From Prochilodus magdalenae (Eukaryota > Chordata > Actinopteri > Characiformes > Prochilodontidae), in contig JAMWET010006770.1 in the NCBI GenBank assembly GCA_024036415.1, positions 267,501 to 331,500 on the forward strand: a stretch of 64,000 bases of DNA. Reading direction: 5' to 3'. Numbering within the stretch: the first letter of the stretch is position 1; every line of letters begins with the position of its first letter. Shown one piece after another: positions 11,409 through 24,750 of the stretch. The notes under the pieces were generated by a model. That model was not told where the DNA came from and did not search any database. It saw only the letters and a list, made by a program, of their open reading frames with translations. A program made the translations under genes and the position numbers.

Positions 11409-13808
11409 ATGGCCCTGAAGACGACAGGCCAGCCGGAGGGCTCAGAAACAGACCGACACCTCCAGACCGAGTGAGAGGAGATGACTGAAAGATGGAGTCT
11501 AGTAGCTGCGCGGTTTACTGTCCCTCCTTCATAACTAACACTGTGTTTGTCCTCTGACCCTCCAGGTACGACACACTGACTGAAACACTCAGCGTGCTGA
11601 AGAGGAGAGCAGAGCAGCTGTATCCTTAACACACACTGGAGTGTTTACACTGAACTCTGTAGATACTGCAGCTAAACACATGAACAGTCTGTACAAAGTG
11701 TGTAACAATCACATAGGCCTGTTAAGTTTTAAAGATGGCGGCAGAAGACAGGGGAAAGTTTGGTGTGTTTTGAAAACTAAAGGGATTAAACAACAAAAGC
11801 CACCAATTTTTTGCCCTTATACCTCTACCTGAGAACTGGCAGACCGGGCGGACTCTCAGATCAGTGGATTAACCAACCGGATTCTGAATGAAGCATGAGG
11901 ATAGGCCTGCTATTGCTGGGGAGATCCAGCTGGGTTTTTTGTGTGTGTGTGTGTGTAGTTGGTGTTTTGCAATGCATTGCTAAGGACTTTTTTCTGTTTT
12001 TGCATTTTGGAATTTTTGGACCTTGGGGGTACCGGGAAGAGGGTTATGGATTTTTGTTAAAATTGGATGGTGTGGGGTTTTTATGTTTTATACGTTGTGT
12101 ATGTTTTGGTCAAATACACTTGAATATATAAAACTTTTTTTCTTTTTTTGGTGGTAAGTTACACAGGGTCTGTTGTGTTTTTTTGTGTGCATGAGTTTAA
12201 GTCTGGGTACTGCATTGGCTTTTATGTGTAAATAGTGTATCCTCGAACTATATGGTAACCCCTAAACTTAACCGGTCTAGGGGATTGTTACAGAGTGGTT
12301 ACAGCCTAAAAATTTCTTCAACTGAATTGAAATGGTTTAAGTCTACAGGAAACATCCAGAAACTTGTCCAGTCCATGCCAAACCGAATCACAGCTGTTAT
12401 TTGTGCTCATGGAGGTATGAAACACTATTAGGTACATTTTAGGTCATTTTTTTTAGTAAACATATAACATATACATATTAAAGTTCAAAATTCAGACCGT
12501 TATGTTGCTTATTTTTCAGTTCAAACTGAAAAGATATCCCAGATTTTCAAAGAGGTCTCAGTGTGGTTTCTTTGAGCCCCACCATTTTGTGTTGGAAATA
12601 TAGGAAAGGTGATGGGTTATATATTGTTAATCACATGCAATATTCAAAATTTAGACACTTTAACTCTGAGTCAGACGGAGAGATAATGAGTTTCTTCAGC
12701 ATGAGGCCCACCAGACACGTATGGAGAGTGTGAGTAGCCACACACACTAAATGGAGGTCTAGATGCTTTGATTCACACTGTGGTCTATGGAGAAGGTGGT
12801 ATCTAACACATCGCTCGCATGACACACTCTCTCATGCATCTTACAGCAAGAGTACTTGTCATACATATCGAAGCGGACGCAGAAGCAGCAGAGCGTGATT
12901 TCTACCCTGAATGATCAGAATCAGAAGGAGCTAGAAGAGCTTAGGAGACAGAGAGACGAGACACGGGAGAAATACAAGGAACAGGCCAACGGTGTGTAGA
13001 TGGGTTGTATAATGCATAATGTATGTTATTTGTGATTCATTAATTTTTCTAACTAACATTTTTCTATTATTTTCTGACATAAAGAAGATGAAAGTAAAAG
13101 GAGAATTAGTGATGTTTCCAGAACTACTAAACAAGTTTTAAAAGGCACAGAGAAAATCCTTATAGCCATGTAAAACCTGGCAGGCCAAATCTGACCCTAT
13201 CAGATAAACAGATCTTAAAGGTTTCATCTTTGAGATAGAGGAGGTCCACTCCTTCTTCAGATATGAAAACCTCAAGAGGTGTTATTGTCCATCCTTCCAC
13301 TGCTTGTAGAAAGCTCAGTGCTCTGGGTCTGAAGGGTTGTGTACTGTAGCTGTCAAGAAGCCCAATAACTAGACAGAAAAGAAAAGATCTCTGAGCTGGG
13401 AACTGGGATTTCATGATCATGAAATTTGGAGGTGGGGAAAAGTGTGCCTGCAGAAACTGAAAACAAGTCTCCTGAAAATAATGGAATCTAAAATCTCTGA
13501 TAAAATAACAAACACTGAAAATAAAAGGATATGATATTAATAAAGGTGGTCTCTGACGTTTGCACCGTATGCTGTACATGTTCATTGGGGCATGTGATTT
13601 TTACAGCGCTGAGGAAGGAGATTTTGGAGAAGGAGAAGGAGCTGGCTCTGCTGACTCTTGAAATAGCTGAGCTCACTGAAATTAAGGTATTCACAATAAC
13701 GCTGCTGTATGTGTTTTTGTTTTATCTTTCCTTTATGAGATAAAAAGAACATGATTATTAAATGACTATAGACTGAGTAGGGTATGAAGGTTCGCAGAAC
13801 AAAAATAC

Positions 13809-13839
<31 letters not shown>

Positions 13840-16518
13840 CTGTGTTTGCTGTAGAGTCTGCAGCAGCAGCAGTTGGCCCGTATAGCTGAGCTGGAGCAGG
13901 AGGTAGAAGCCACACGCCTCCGTCACTCAGAGTCTCTGCAGGCTCTAAAAACTGCATTTCTTCAACAGAAGGAGAGCTATGAAGCACAGGCCAAACACAA
14001 GGTGCTCACATTCACCCTTGAAGCTAAAAAGGTAGTGTGGACCTGCACAAACATGCACACCCCTACACACACAAACCAAACAGGAAATAAATTCACTACC
14101 GGGCGAAGATAGGACTCTAAATGCTAACAGATGAGGTTTTCTTCATGTATTCCACATCAGTAATAATGAAGATGTTAAAACTACTCCATATGGAATTACT
14201 CTAGTTTGTAATTGCTAATTGACCAATTGATTCACGGACATCCAATTTTATTGACTGAGCTGAACCTGTGTTCTGCACCCAACTCTGCTGATGCTTGCTT
14301 TGTTTACAGTATTGTAAAACACAGTGATTGTCTGCCCGGCGGCTGTGCTTGAGAATTAGCCATGTTGTCTAAACTGGCACATTTCCAGAAATGTTTGTCA
14401 GATCTGAACCTAATAATGTAAAGTAATCAGGATTATAAAATGATTACAGGTCCAACTTTGCATTTCACTGACAGCCTCAATGAAAGCTACTCCATTTAAA
14501 ACTATTTTGTTTTATATGAATATTTTTATTTTGGACATACCTAGGCTTCACTGTGGAAATTTGTATTTGTGTGACCTGAGAGTTTTGAGCATACACATTT
14601 AGACCAGGTTTTATTTAGGACAACTGAAAAACATACTGGTGTGTCCAAATGTGTGACTGATAATATATATGTATATAGTCGCTGTCCAAATGAAAAGAAG
14701 AATCTCTCCTCATAATGGCAATTAATTTGATTAATTATTAATTTGAATGGAGGTCAATGGAATCAGACCTTCTTCCAGGATATTTTGAGTTGTTTGTGTT
14801 GGTCCATTCATCATGATTTTTTACTCACAGCTGTTGTGTTCAAATGATGCATAAAAGTAAAAATTGACAAAAATGGTGATACATGTTTTTCATTGGACAT
14901 ATTGTACAGTATGAACCATAAATAACATAAGTACTGGCTCAGCAAACAATGAACTATTAGCTATAAACTATAAATAATACAGTCTGCTATAGAAATATAT
15001 ACAATACAATGTATCTACACACATACAAAAACACTGTAGATAACAATTAGAAATCATAACCAATATGTACAAATATGCATTAATATCCAGGTGGTAAAAA
15101 TTCAGTGCAATGATAAAATGTGCACATGGGCACAGGTATCAGCAAGTAATAATAATACTGAATAAACATAATAAATGTGCATATACTGGTGTCTCCTGGG
15201 GTGCAGATGAACAGGATATACAAGTAGTTATACAGCGACAATATACAAGTAGTTATACAGCGACAATATACAAGTACAGTAGTTTATCAAATAATGAACA
15301 TGTAAGTAGCCCCAGCATGTAGTTGTTTAAATGTAAAAGTAATGCATGATCATTCTATGTTATTTCTTCCCATATGCAAACAAACTATGCAGATCTGGAG
15401 TTATTAAAACTGACTAGCATGAAGGCTAGCAAAAACATCTGGCTACTAGCATATTCACTCACTCTGGCTTGGCGCTTGAACACTAAATGTAGTGTGCCAG
15501 ACTGGCTATTAGTTGTGTTGTCACATAGGTGTCTGGTTCTCTTCAGATTGGTCTGACTCATCTACAGACAGCTCATTAGGTCTGTGATATTAGGTTTAGT
15601 TTCCCCACTTAACTGGTTAAACTGGTTTGGACAGCCCCAGTAATGCAATAAAAACAATCAAAGTCATCTCTCAGCGCCACTGGTAGTGGGTAGTACGAGA
15701 CGTATTCAGGAAAAAATGGTCCCCTCGTTCTTTATTTGCAAAAACTGCAGAGGAGGTAGGGCTGATAATTATAACGTCACAATAAAGGAACCATAACTGA
15801 ATGTTTCCAGAAAAAAATTACTTTGAGTGTTCAGCACTTCTTTTGCCTCCTCAGTGCCCAGATTTCAACACAACATTGCATAATGAGATTAGGCAGAGTG
15901 GGCAGCTAAGCTGTGCATCCATCCAAATTCACAGAAAGTGTGCAACACAATCATTACAGCATCTTATAGAATCCATTCTTGATGCCTATGCTGAAGGCTT
16001 AAAATATAAAAATAAACTGGCAACTCATTGTATCTGTGTACCTTTAATAAATAAGACCAGGCACAGCCTCCATTCTTTAACTCTCTTTCCAGGGTTTATG
16101 ATGAAGACATTTGCTTTTTGTATAAAATCTCCCCCCAACCCCTCTCACTCTCTCTCTCCCTTTCTCTTCTTCTCTTTCTCTATCTCCCTCTGTCCTTGTC
16201 TGTGCTTTTCACTCTCTCTCTATCTCTCGTTCTCAGGTGGCATCACGCTGTCTGCACTCTCACACACAAGAGGTGTCACAGGAGAACCAGCGTCTGCGGG
16301 AAGAGCTGCAGCAGCTGATTCAGAGGGCTCATGCACTACACAGCCGCCAGGAGCTGCTACAGACACAGCAGAAGCAGCTGCTGCTGGAGAGAGAGTACAT
16401 GCAGGAGCTACATTTCCTGCGCTTCTCAAGGCATTCAGGCACCACACCACAAGGGGGCACCAGCACTGAGAGCACCAACACAAGAGCAGCTGCTACCAAG
16501 TGGCCTACTTATGATTAG
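11409..16518 (+). CDS. ccdc166: Coiled-coil protein CCDC166-like (DUF4515)
   Basis: Seven coding exons join in frame: 11409-11470, 11566-11619, 12675-12729, 12847-12991, 13607-13686, 13855-14031 and 16237-16518 (stop TAG), giving 284 aa. The ATG is in good context (G at +4). Exon 2 ends before a GTATCC donor; the other borders are standard. The protein is Lys/Glu/Gln-rich and helical almost throughout. It aligns without gaps to my recollection of human CCDC166 around D-N-E-F-L-Q-H-E-A and Y-L-S-Y-I-S-K-R-T-Q, and again around Q-Q-L-A-R-I-A-E-L-E, F-L-Q-Q-K-E-S-Y-E-A and L-H-S-R-Q-E-L-L. The Ser-rich C-terminal tail of the mammalian protein is absent, so the fish protein is shorter. The molecular function is not established. 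CCDC121 and other DUF4515 proteins are the main alternative. Intron 6 carries a MITE and ends in a long (CT)n tract that supplies the polypyrimidine signal. Confidence 0.75.
13813..13839. repeat. (TG)n in ccdc166 intron 5
   Basis: Short dinucleotide run ending about 15 bp before the exon 6 acceptor. Confidence 0.9.
14682..14900. mobile_element. MITE copy 1, ctgtccaa termini
   Basis: The ends read ctgtccaaatgaaaa and ttttcattggaca as an inverted pair. The interior (ttggtccattcatcatga, tgttcaaatgatgcataaaa) matches the element at 46368-46562, so both are copies of one small non-coding family. It lies in ccdc166 intron 6. The superfamily is unknown. Confidence 0.65.
16137..16236. repeat. (CT)n tract before ccdc166 last exon
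   Basis: A pyrimidine-rich microsatellite about 100 bp long that ends at the acceptor AG (16235-16236). It probably acts as the polypyrimidine tract. Confidence 0.85.
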
Positions 16519-17720
16519 TTTTATGTTCATGCAGCTGAACTGACTTTATACTGGGGAAAGTACAAGAGCATGTAAAGACTGTGTCGGGATTCACATGAAC
16601 TTCATTGACAATTCTATTAATGCATTGTACTGAACTGTCAGTTCAGTGGCAGCCTTTTTACTTTAAAAATGAACCTTGTTTTATAGATGTGATAATATCC
16701 TGCATCCTTTTCAAAGCTATACTCAAGTATTCAGCCTCGGGTAACAGATTACAGAACAATCTACAAACACTTTTAGACTTTTACAAACACTTTTAGACTT
16801 TTTGAGGACCGGAGACGGCGAGCACTGAGAGGTGAGCTAGGAGCTGAGTAGTATTTAAAAAAACACTGGTTATTAGTTGTTAAAGCAAAAGTGGCTGGAG
16901 TGAAAAATTGTCAAGACATGTATATGTTCCGGGACTTAAATTAGACAATCCTGGTAGAAAGGAATAAGAAATACCACATTTGTACAGTGTTCTGTTTTTG
17001 TCACAGCCCCTTTCTAAAAACTGCCAGCCTCTACAAGTCATATTTTTGAGGTCATACGAGTTGCCCCTTCTTTTACAGTAGAGGCTTTGGCCAGACTGAG
17101 CAGCAATATCTGTCAGCTCTGCATGCTGTAGTGCTCTAACACATCTACTTCAGTACATAAGGAGCCTCTTAATTAGGGAATTAGTTGCAGGTTATTCAGG
17201 TGTCTGTGGAGCAGGAGCATACCAGTGCAACTGTGCATTTGAAGTGGCTTGTTTGGCCTTTGGCCACATACTGGGCATGACTAAGAATCATAAAACCTGA
17301 CCTTTGAAAATCGCTTGACTAATGATTAAACTGACTAAGAATTAAACTAATAACTACTGATTTTTTTTTAGTTTAGTAGAAGTTTAGGTTTCCCAGTGTT
17401 TCTGATTAATGTAACTGGAACTACAGTAACATGTTGGCTACAGAGTCCAGTACAGCCACAAAGACATAATGTTGGTGGACAGGAGTAAGCGCTTAGAATG
17501 ACCCATAATAATTATTAAAATACAAAATAACCCAACATGTAGTGCATGTAATGTCTGTTTATTGAGTATTGATGCTGAGCTAGATCCATCCAATACACTA
17601 AAATATTGCATATAATTGTTTATATTTACTATATGCTTATGATAAATGTGTAGTGTGTTAAACGTAACACAGCTTCCAAGTCTGAAAACAGATTTCCAGC
17701 TCTGATAACAGGTGAACAGG
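16519..17720. other. Intergenic, no feature recognised
   Basis: This stretch separates ccdc166 from the TRIM array. It includes a short direct duplication (cacttttagacttt, near 16767 and 16785). No exon is supported. Confidence 0.5.
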
Positions 17721-17747
17721 TGACATCACTAGTGAGATAAAGAAACT
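17721..17747 (+). promoter_or_regulatory. CRE-like plus weak ISRE-like element, TRIM A
   Basis: TGACATCA at 17721-17728 is followed by GATAAAGAAACT at 17736-17747. This is the same arrangement as upstream of the other array members, but the ISRE-like half has drifted from GAAAGTGAAACT. It lies just upstream of the probable 5' UTR exon. Confidence 0.5.
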
Positions 17748-17779
17748 GAAGGAATTAGGAAGTTTTGACAAAGAACAGC

Positions 17780-17869
17780 TTCATGTTCACAGTGTCGACG
17801 TCCACGGCTAGATATCCTGTGTCTTTGAGAGTTCTTAACACTCCACCGAATGAGAAGAGAGAAATAAAG
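17780..17869 (+). other. Probable 5' UTR exon of TRIM A
   Basis: The segment ends in gaaataaag followed by the donor GTAGGT, like the upstream exons of E and F (ttcaaag then GTATGT). The transcription start is not defined by sequence. It would splice to the coding first exon, whose acceptor is probably at 18843. Confidence 0.45.
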
Positions 17870-18855
17870 GTAGGTACATCAGAAAGTTCTATATTTTGTG
17901 TGTGACAGCATGTGCTTTATCCGGGCGAACCACATAAAGAATCAGTGACGACGGACAAAGACCATGATCGTCATGTGACACCTAGAATAACAATACACTG
18001 TCTAAACTGTGAACTAAGTTTCAGTAAGCACGGAAGACTGGCTCTGTGTGTTAGTAATTCAGTGGTGAGTGACGAATAAGCATGCATACTAAAGTAACAG
18101 CAGGAACCAAGGACCTGTGAATGATTACTTTAGCTGACCTGACTTGTAAAGAGTCTGTGAAAACCTCTTATTTTAATGTACTCAGGACATTCAGCTTGGA
18201 GATCATTAACAGTCTAGTCTTAAAGCCACAAGTGCACTTTTGTGGGATGACGTGTAAGTTTAAATCAGAAGGCAGGTGGTTGGGGCCAGAGAGGTTTGTA
18301 ACAAAGGGTGGGGTCAGTTGAAAGAGTACCAGGAAACAAAAGCACAGAATATAAAACCAAAGCTATTGAGGAAACAAGCTCATAATAATTGTGAGATTTT
18401 TTAGGTGTATTTGTCAAGTATATTTTTCTCATTTTATCCACCACATTCCATTCCTCAAGGTAAACCAATTACATTTGAACATTTAAAGGTGAAAATAAAA
18501 GGACAAGAAAAAAACTTCTGCTGATGTAGCAAATGTATTTAAATAAACAATAAATATTATATAAAATATATATATATATTTTTTTTTTTTACTTTGGGTC
18601 CATTCAACATGCAATTTACACACCACATTAAGGTCATCTGTTAGCTCAGCAGGATGTGCCATAGTGATCACCCCTGGAACTTTTCTGATCGGTGTTTGAC
18701 TGATAAAACTAGGAGTGCTATGGCCTATCCCATGTTACAGCTCGCACTGTATGACGTGTCAAATAAACTAATAACTCATAAATATCTCAAACCATTACAT
18801 GTGTTAACTGAATGATGTGATTTCCTACTGAAAAGGTTTAAAGAGGAGCAAATAA

Positions 18856-21800
18856 ATGTTGGAATCTTCCTCAGCACCAGAAATCAGACAGACAATGGAT
18901 GGACCAGATGAGTGTAAGTTACACAACACACACAGAAACATGAAGTATGCAGTAGAACATCAGCGAGAGTGCGTGATCACAAATACCTCTGATGTGGTGG
19001 CAGAGTCGAAGGCAGCTGATAACACACTGAATGTCAAATCATATTGACTTTAAATCCTAATTTTGTCTAAAATGTACAGATGATCTATATCACCAAGTTA
19101 TGATGCACTGTTAGTCACTGATATAATATTTTCTTGTATAGTTGATGAGGGATCTATTACACCCATATCTTTAAGAGGCCCACAAATGCACACACATTTC
19201 TGATTTTCCAGCCAACTAATGGATTTTCCTGCAGTTAATAGCTTATAAAAATATCAGTAGAGAACACGCAACATTACACAAAATGAGAACATGCGTAAAA
19301 TATTATACAGGGTATCTCGGATAAGCATAGTAACTATTGGTCTGGTTTGATGGGAAATGATGGCTGGCATCTTATTTGGAAACTTCAGATAATGATGGTG
19401 ATGTTAATCAGTTTGCATCCTGGAGGCCAGTAAAACTATTTTGATGGTCAGCAAGGTTGTTCAGATTTTTGGTGACTCTTTTACAGCTTTTTTTAATTGA
19501 GCTTCTAAATCAAATACTTACCTTCAAAACCATGAAGAGCTCATGAGTAACTTTATTCAGGGTATACATTTCAAAATCACAATAAAATCAGAAAATGATC
19601 ATTTACACATATGCCAGCCAGAAATCTATGATGTCACCTGACAGGCTCCAGCAGCTTATTTAAATGCTGGTGTTTAAAAGAAAATGGTATTCTTTGCTTT
19701 CAGGGCATTTAGGTTTTCTGTTTCCAAAGACAGGCCTTTAACTGACTACATGTTTTGACTAATGCCTGATTAAGTCTGCTAAAAGCCTGACATTGATTAA
19801 GGGTAATGAATAAATGTTTTTATAATTAAGGAATATTGTTGTTTAGTCCTTATTAATGTAGGTATACACAATGTATATGAACAATGTTTAGAGAAATGTT
19901 CAGTAAATTCTCTTTTCTTACATTAATCTCTTTGTGATCTGCCAAACACAGCTGCACACGACAGCAGTCTCCTGTGTGAAGACCAGTTCTTATGTTCTAT
20001 CTGTCTGTATGCGTTCACTGATCCGGTCTCCACTCCATGTGGACACAACTTCTGTAAAACCTGTCTCACACAGTACTGGGACAACACTCAACATTACCAG
20101 TGTCCGTTATGTAAAGAGAGCTTCACCAAGAGACCTGAACTGAAGATCAACACAACACTGAGAGAGGTGGTGGACCATTTCAAGAAAAGTGGTCTTGATA
20201 ATCTTGAGATTCTTTGTGACGTCTGTCCTGGAGCAAAGCTGAAGGCCCTGAAATCCTGTCTGGACTGTGGTGTGACCTTTTGTAAGACACATTTGCAGCC
20301 GCATACTGTTGGGAAACTCAAGAAACACAAGCTTATCAACCCAGTGGAGAACCTGGAGGACTACATATGCCAGAAGCATGACAGACCACTGGAGCTGTTC
20401 TGCAGAAGTGATAAGACATGTGTGTGTCATTTCTGCACTGAGACTGACCACAAGGATCACAATGCTGTTCTTATAGAGGAGGAAACTGCAGAGAGGAAGG
20501 TGAGATTTTCCTGCTTGAACATCCTTAGAAAGAAAAGAATGTGAGCACATCACTGTTTCATCTAATCAGAATCGGGCTTTATTGATCAAGTAGGTTTGCT
20601 CATACAAAGAATTTGGTTACAGTTACACAGTAGCACACAATAATGCAGTAACTGATAACATCAGTTTCATACACACACAGTAACAGACAGCGTTCTACCA
20701 CACGTACAGCAACACAGACATTTGTACGAGTTTTACCCCACTTGTACAGTAACAGTTGTTATACAGTAACACTGAAAGTCATAATTCAGTTCTACCACAT
20801 GAACTGTAACACTGACAGTCATTCTTGGAATACCACACTTATGCAGCAACACTGACATTCATCACTGAGTTCTACCACACTTCCTGAAACAGGAAGGTGA
20901 AACACCTTCTTGGCTTGGAGCTTTCCTGGTGGATTGTCCTCTACTTTCATGTTTAGGGGAGAAGTGCTGATGTGCTGTGGTTTAAAAGGCATGTGTATTG
21001 GAAAGGAGCAGATTGTGGTGCTGTGCTTTTCAAACCTGCTGTGGTATGTACTTAGCTCATCAGCAAGCGTCAAGTGTCAACAGCAAGTGTGATCAATCCT
21101 GTGTGACCCACATGTTTATCGGACATTTACAGTAATACAGAACAAAGCGCGCCCCATATTTCAGCTGAGTCCGTTGGTGGGGAGATAGTGATGATTCATG
21201 TGTGTGTGACAGACGTGTATATCGGACATTCACGAAAATACAGAACAAATTTACGAACATTTACGGAAATACGGAACAAAGCGCATCCTTTAATTGCCAA
21301 ACAAAGGACGATTCCGTAGCAGCTTTTTAAGAAATGCTATCCTGGGTAACTTAGCAACCTGAACACTATCTGAGCATTATTTACAGTTAGTCGTCATATT
21401 AAAATCAGTTTTAGCAAACACGGCAACGCAGATAAAGTTTAGCCTACCTTAGAGCCAATACACAGTTGCTAGAAAAATGATTTACAGTGATAGACATTTT
21501 ATACATGGCCATTAAATAAAGCCTGGTTACTGACAAATCTGTTCCTCTGCAGAAAGGTTTCTGTGAACCTTGCATGGACAGGAACTTTCAGAAGGGGTGT
21601 TGTAGAAATCTATACAAGCTGAAAATGCTGCACAATCCTATTAAAGGCTTGGGTGTACATCAATATGCTGTCCAATAAACTGTGTATAAATGAAGGAACT
21701 TCAGGACTGTTGCTTCTCTCTCAAGAAGAAGAAATCTAGCTAAGATCACCTCGAGAGCACAACTGGCAATCCTGAAGGGGATGGAAAAGATTTCAGGGTT

Positions 21801-24706
21801 AACAGAAAGATGCGACTTACAGAAAACTGGACAAACTGCAAAAATCTTTGATTTCGTTCACTTCTAGAAACAAAACTGAATGAGAATGGTGTTTATAGAG
21901 GAGCCATTGGTGTTAACAAACCTGTTGCAGCTCATCTCTATTGCCTCAGTTGTCCATCTGGATGTTCCGCAAGGCATCTGGGAAAATGTTCTATGGACAG
22001 GCCAGGCGAGACAAACATGCAGCTTATTACCACAAATCCACAATGCTGTGTTTGGAAGAAAAAGGACACTGCACACCAACTCATCATCCCAACTGTGAAG
22101 CATAGCAGAGGTAGCATCATGGTTTGAGGCAGTTTGCTGTCTCAGGGTTAAGTGGCCTTGCGATCACTGAGGGAACTATTCATTCAAAGATGTACCAAAA
22201 CATTTTTGGTCAGCAGTCCATGAGCAGCCTCAAACTGATGACCTGTTGGGTACTGCAGGAAGACAGTGACCCAAAGCACACAAATAAATCAACGAAAGAA
22301 TGGTTAAAAAAGAAGGCTTGTGCTTTGGAATGGCCCCTCATCTTAATTGAGCACTTTTTTTTTGTTGTGGCATGATTTGAAGAAGGATGCAAACCTGGCA
22401 TTCCAGAAAAAATGGTGAACTGATCCAATATTGCTCTTTAGTGTCATGCAAAACTGGCATGTACTGCAATCGTGTAGCCTATTTCATTCAAGTCTGCACT
22501 GTATTGGTTAGTCAATGTGTTCAATGAAAGACAACAAGGACATCTGTTTGTGGGTCATTAGTTTATTTAGACTGTTTGTCTGTAATTGTGACCCTATGTT
22601 ATTTGTAACCAATGCAGAAATTCAGGTAAGTTCAGGTAAGTTCTTTTTCTTAAACTGTACATCCATCAGACACTGAGCTGTGATTCTAGAGGAGGAGTAA
22701 TATCACAGCATAGTGTCAGTTGGATGTACAGTTTGAGAAAAGTATCTGAACTCTCTGGAATTTCAGCTTCAAGAATGAAACAAAAACATCCACATTGTCA
22801 GATTAGCATGTGTCAGGCATTTACATACGTCAGCAACACACTTCCACATTTCTAAGCTTTTAGCAGATTTACTGCTGCTGACGTCCCCATTGCAGGTCTG
22901 GTCTGAAGAGTGGCTTTTGTCCTTTGCTTGATGGAGCAAGTATCATTTAGAGTTGGCTGTAATTGATACGTCAATTGTCATGTCAACTGTGTTTTCTCTC
23001 TCCCTATAGACACAGCTGGCAGACACACAGTCAGAGGTCCAGCAGATGATAAACAATAGACTGAAGAAGATTGAAGAGATCAAACACTCAGTAGAGCTCC
23101 GCAAAGTGGGTGAAACATCACTTATGTCATAATTACATGAATAATAACAGTCATTTTGTTTTGTTTAATATCTCAAATCATATGTTTCAATTAGAGAAAC
23201 ACAGAGAAAGAGAAAGCAGACAGTGTTGAGGTCTTCACTGCTCTGATACGCTCCATTGAGAGAAGCCAGGCTGAGCTGCTGGAGGTGATGGAGGAGAAGC
23301 AGAAAGCAGCAGAGAGGCAGGCTGAAGACCTCATTAAAGATCTGGAGCAGGAAATCACCAGATTAAAAAGAAGAGATGCGCAGCTGGAGCAGTTCTTACA
23401 CACTGAGGACCACGTCCACCTCCTACAGGTCAGTGTCCCTCTATCTGCTCAGTGACAGTGCAGCACATCACACAACTACACTGCCCATGCTGAGGGGTTT
23501 CTCCTCTCTCCTGCTGGACTGCAGGTTTACCCATCAGTGTGCACCCCTCCACACACCAAGGACTGGACTGACGTCAACATTGACCATCATTTAAGTGCCG
23601 AGACAGTGAGCAACACTCTCTCTGAGCTCCAGAAGAGTCTGAATGAAGACCTCAGTAAAAATGTTCATGAGAAGTTGAAAGAAACAGGTGAGAAACTTGC
23701 ATACTTGATATGGTCCCAGCATAAGATGCCAATAGAAATCAGTCTTTTGTCTCAAGCCAGTTTTTCTCCTCCACATTTTAGTGGAATCCCTGCTTTAAAA
23801 CACGCTGTGCCGCTCGTGTTGAGGAAACAGGGAAAGTAATATAATGTGCAGGGCAGGTTGCCTCCAGGAGCAAGGTGGAGAAACACTGTCCTAAGCTACA
23901 TGAAATGCAAACGAATGGTTAACTGTATAATTCCTCAGCCAAGTTACCTCAGTAAAACTGAATTCATCTTTTGTTGTAATTAGTCTCCTCAGAACTGAAG
24001 AACATCCAGCAGTATGCAGGTACAGTGGTCTTTCTTACTCTGCAGTACTGTAATTCACCATTAATGATCCTGGATAAGTGAAATTGGTTTTCCAAGATTA
24101 ATCTATCTGTTACACTGCATTATAATTTAATTTCTTACACAATTTGTTTTTCCCACAGTGGATGTAATTCTGGATCCTGAAACAGCTCACCCCAATCTCA
24201 TCCTCTCTGATGATGGAAAACAAGTGACACATGGAGACACAAAACAGAATCTTCCCGACAATCCAAACAGATTCACTTATTATGCCATGATCCTGGGAAA
24301 GGAGGGTTTCTCCACAGGGAGGTTTTACTATGAGGTGCAGGTCAGCGGGAAGACCAAGTGGGAACTGGGAGTGGCAAGAGAGTCCATAAACAGGACGGGG
24401 GAAGTTACCTTGAGGCCGGAGGATGGGTTCTGGACTCTGGTTTTAAGGAATGGGAATAAGTATAAAGCTTGTGATATTTCTTCAGTTTCCCTCTCTCTGA
24501 AAGAGAAGCCCCAGAAGGTGGGGGTGTTTGTGGATTATGAGGAGGGTCTGGTCGCCTTTTATGATGTGGAGGCCAAATCTCATATCTACTCTTTCACTAA
24601 TCAGTCCTTCACTGAGAATCTCTATCCGTACTTCAGTCCCTGTAATAATGATAAGGGTAAAAATTCAGATCCATTGATCATCACACCTGTGTTCACAGTC
24701 GAATGA
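18856..24706 (+). CDS. TRIM A: RING-B-box-coiled-coil-B30.2 protein (btr-like)
   Basis: Exons 18856-18913, 19952-20499, 23010-23105, 23195-23428, 23525-23687, 23984-24019 and 24159-24706 join into an uninterrupted 560-aa frame. A second in-frame ATG at 18895 may be the real start, since the sibling first exons are short. Domains: C3HC4 RING C34-C73 (CSIC, CGHNFC, CPLC); B-box1-like C108-H137; B-box2 C159-H189; coiled coil about 200-312; PRY-SPRY about 379-560 ([20 protein letters not shown]). RING-type TRIMs are E3 ubiquitin ligases, with B30.2 supplying target recognition. Sequence style matches the fish bloodthirsty-related (TRIM39-like) group. This is the first and most diverged array member, with a long intron 2 holding LINE-tail, Tc1 and foldback sequence. 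A polyadenylation signal lies at 24745-24750. Confidence 0.88.
20560..20700 (-). repeat. LINE 3' tail fragment, inverted
   Basis: The sequence aatcgggctttattgatcaa and the following text resemble the reverse complement of a fish non-LTR element 3' end. No reverse transcriptase remains. It is in intron 2 of TRIM A. Confidence 0.45.
21540..22450 (+). mobile_element. Tc1-like transposase relic
   Basis: Broken frames encode fragments typical of Tc1 transposases: the helix phrase Q-E-D-S-D-P-K-H-T-N-K-S-T-K-E-W-L-K-K-K near 22255-22320 (a form of the usual D-N-D-P-K-H-T-S-K block) and upstream G-L-A-I-T-E-G-T-I-H-S-K-M-Y-Q near 22150. Stops and frame changes separate them. No terminal repeats were identified, so the borders are approximate. 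It lies in intron 2 of TRIM A. Confidence 0.7.
22613..22768. mobile_element. Foldback (palindromic) element in TRIM A intron 2
   Basis: The arms at about 22645-22683 and 22703-22741 are near-perfect inverted copies; the core tggatgtacagttt is exact. The inverted similarity continues outward (cagaaattcag on the left, ctggaatttcag on the right). The transcript would form a long hairpin with a loop of about 19 nt. This fits a MITE. A microRNA-like precursor is the other possibility. Confidence 0.6.
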
Positions 24707-24744
24707 GTTTTCAGCTGAAATAATTAAATGTCCTGAGACATATA

Positions 24745-24750
24745 AATAAA
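24745..24750 (+). terminator. Polyadenylation signal of TRIM A
   Basis: AATAAA, 39 bp after the stop codon. Confidence 0.6.

Noticed and set aside
13160..13585. Minus-strand 141-aa frame in ccdc166 intron 4
   Set aside because: No domain, no conservation signal, and it lies inside a well-supported intron.
15801..16469. 222-aa plus-strand frame overlapping the last ccdc166 exon
   Set aside because: It reads the exon in the wrong frame and crosses the (CT)n tract; the ccdc166 frame is supported by splice phases and homology.
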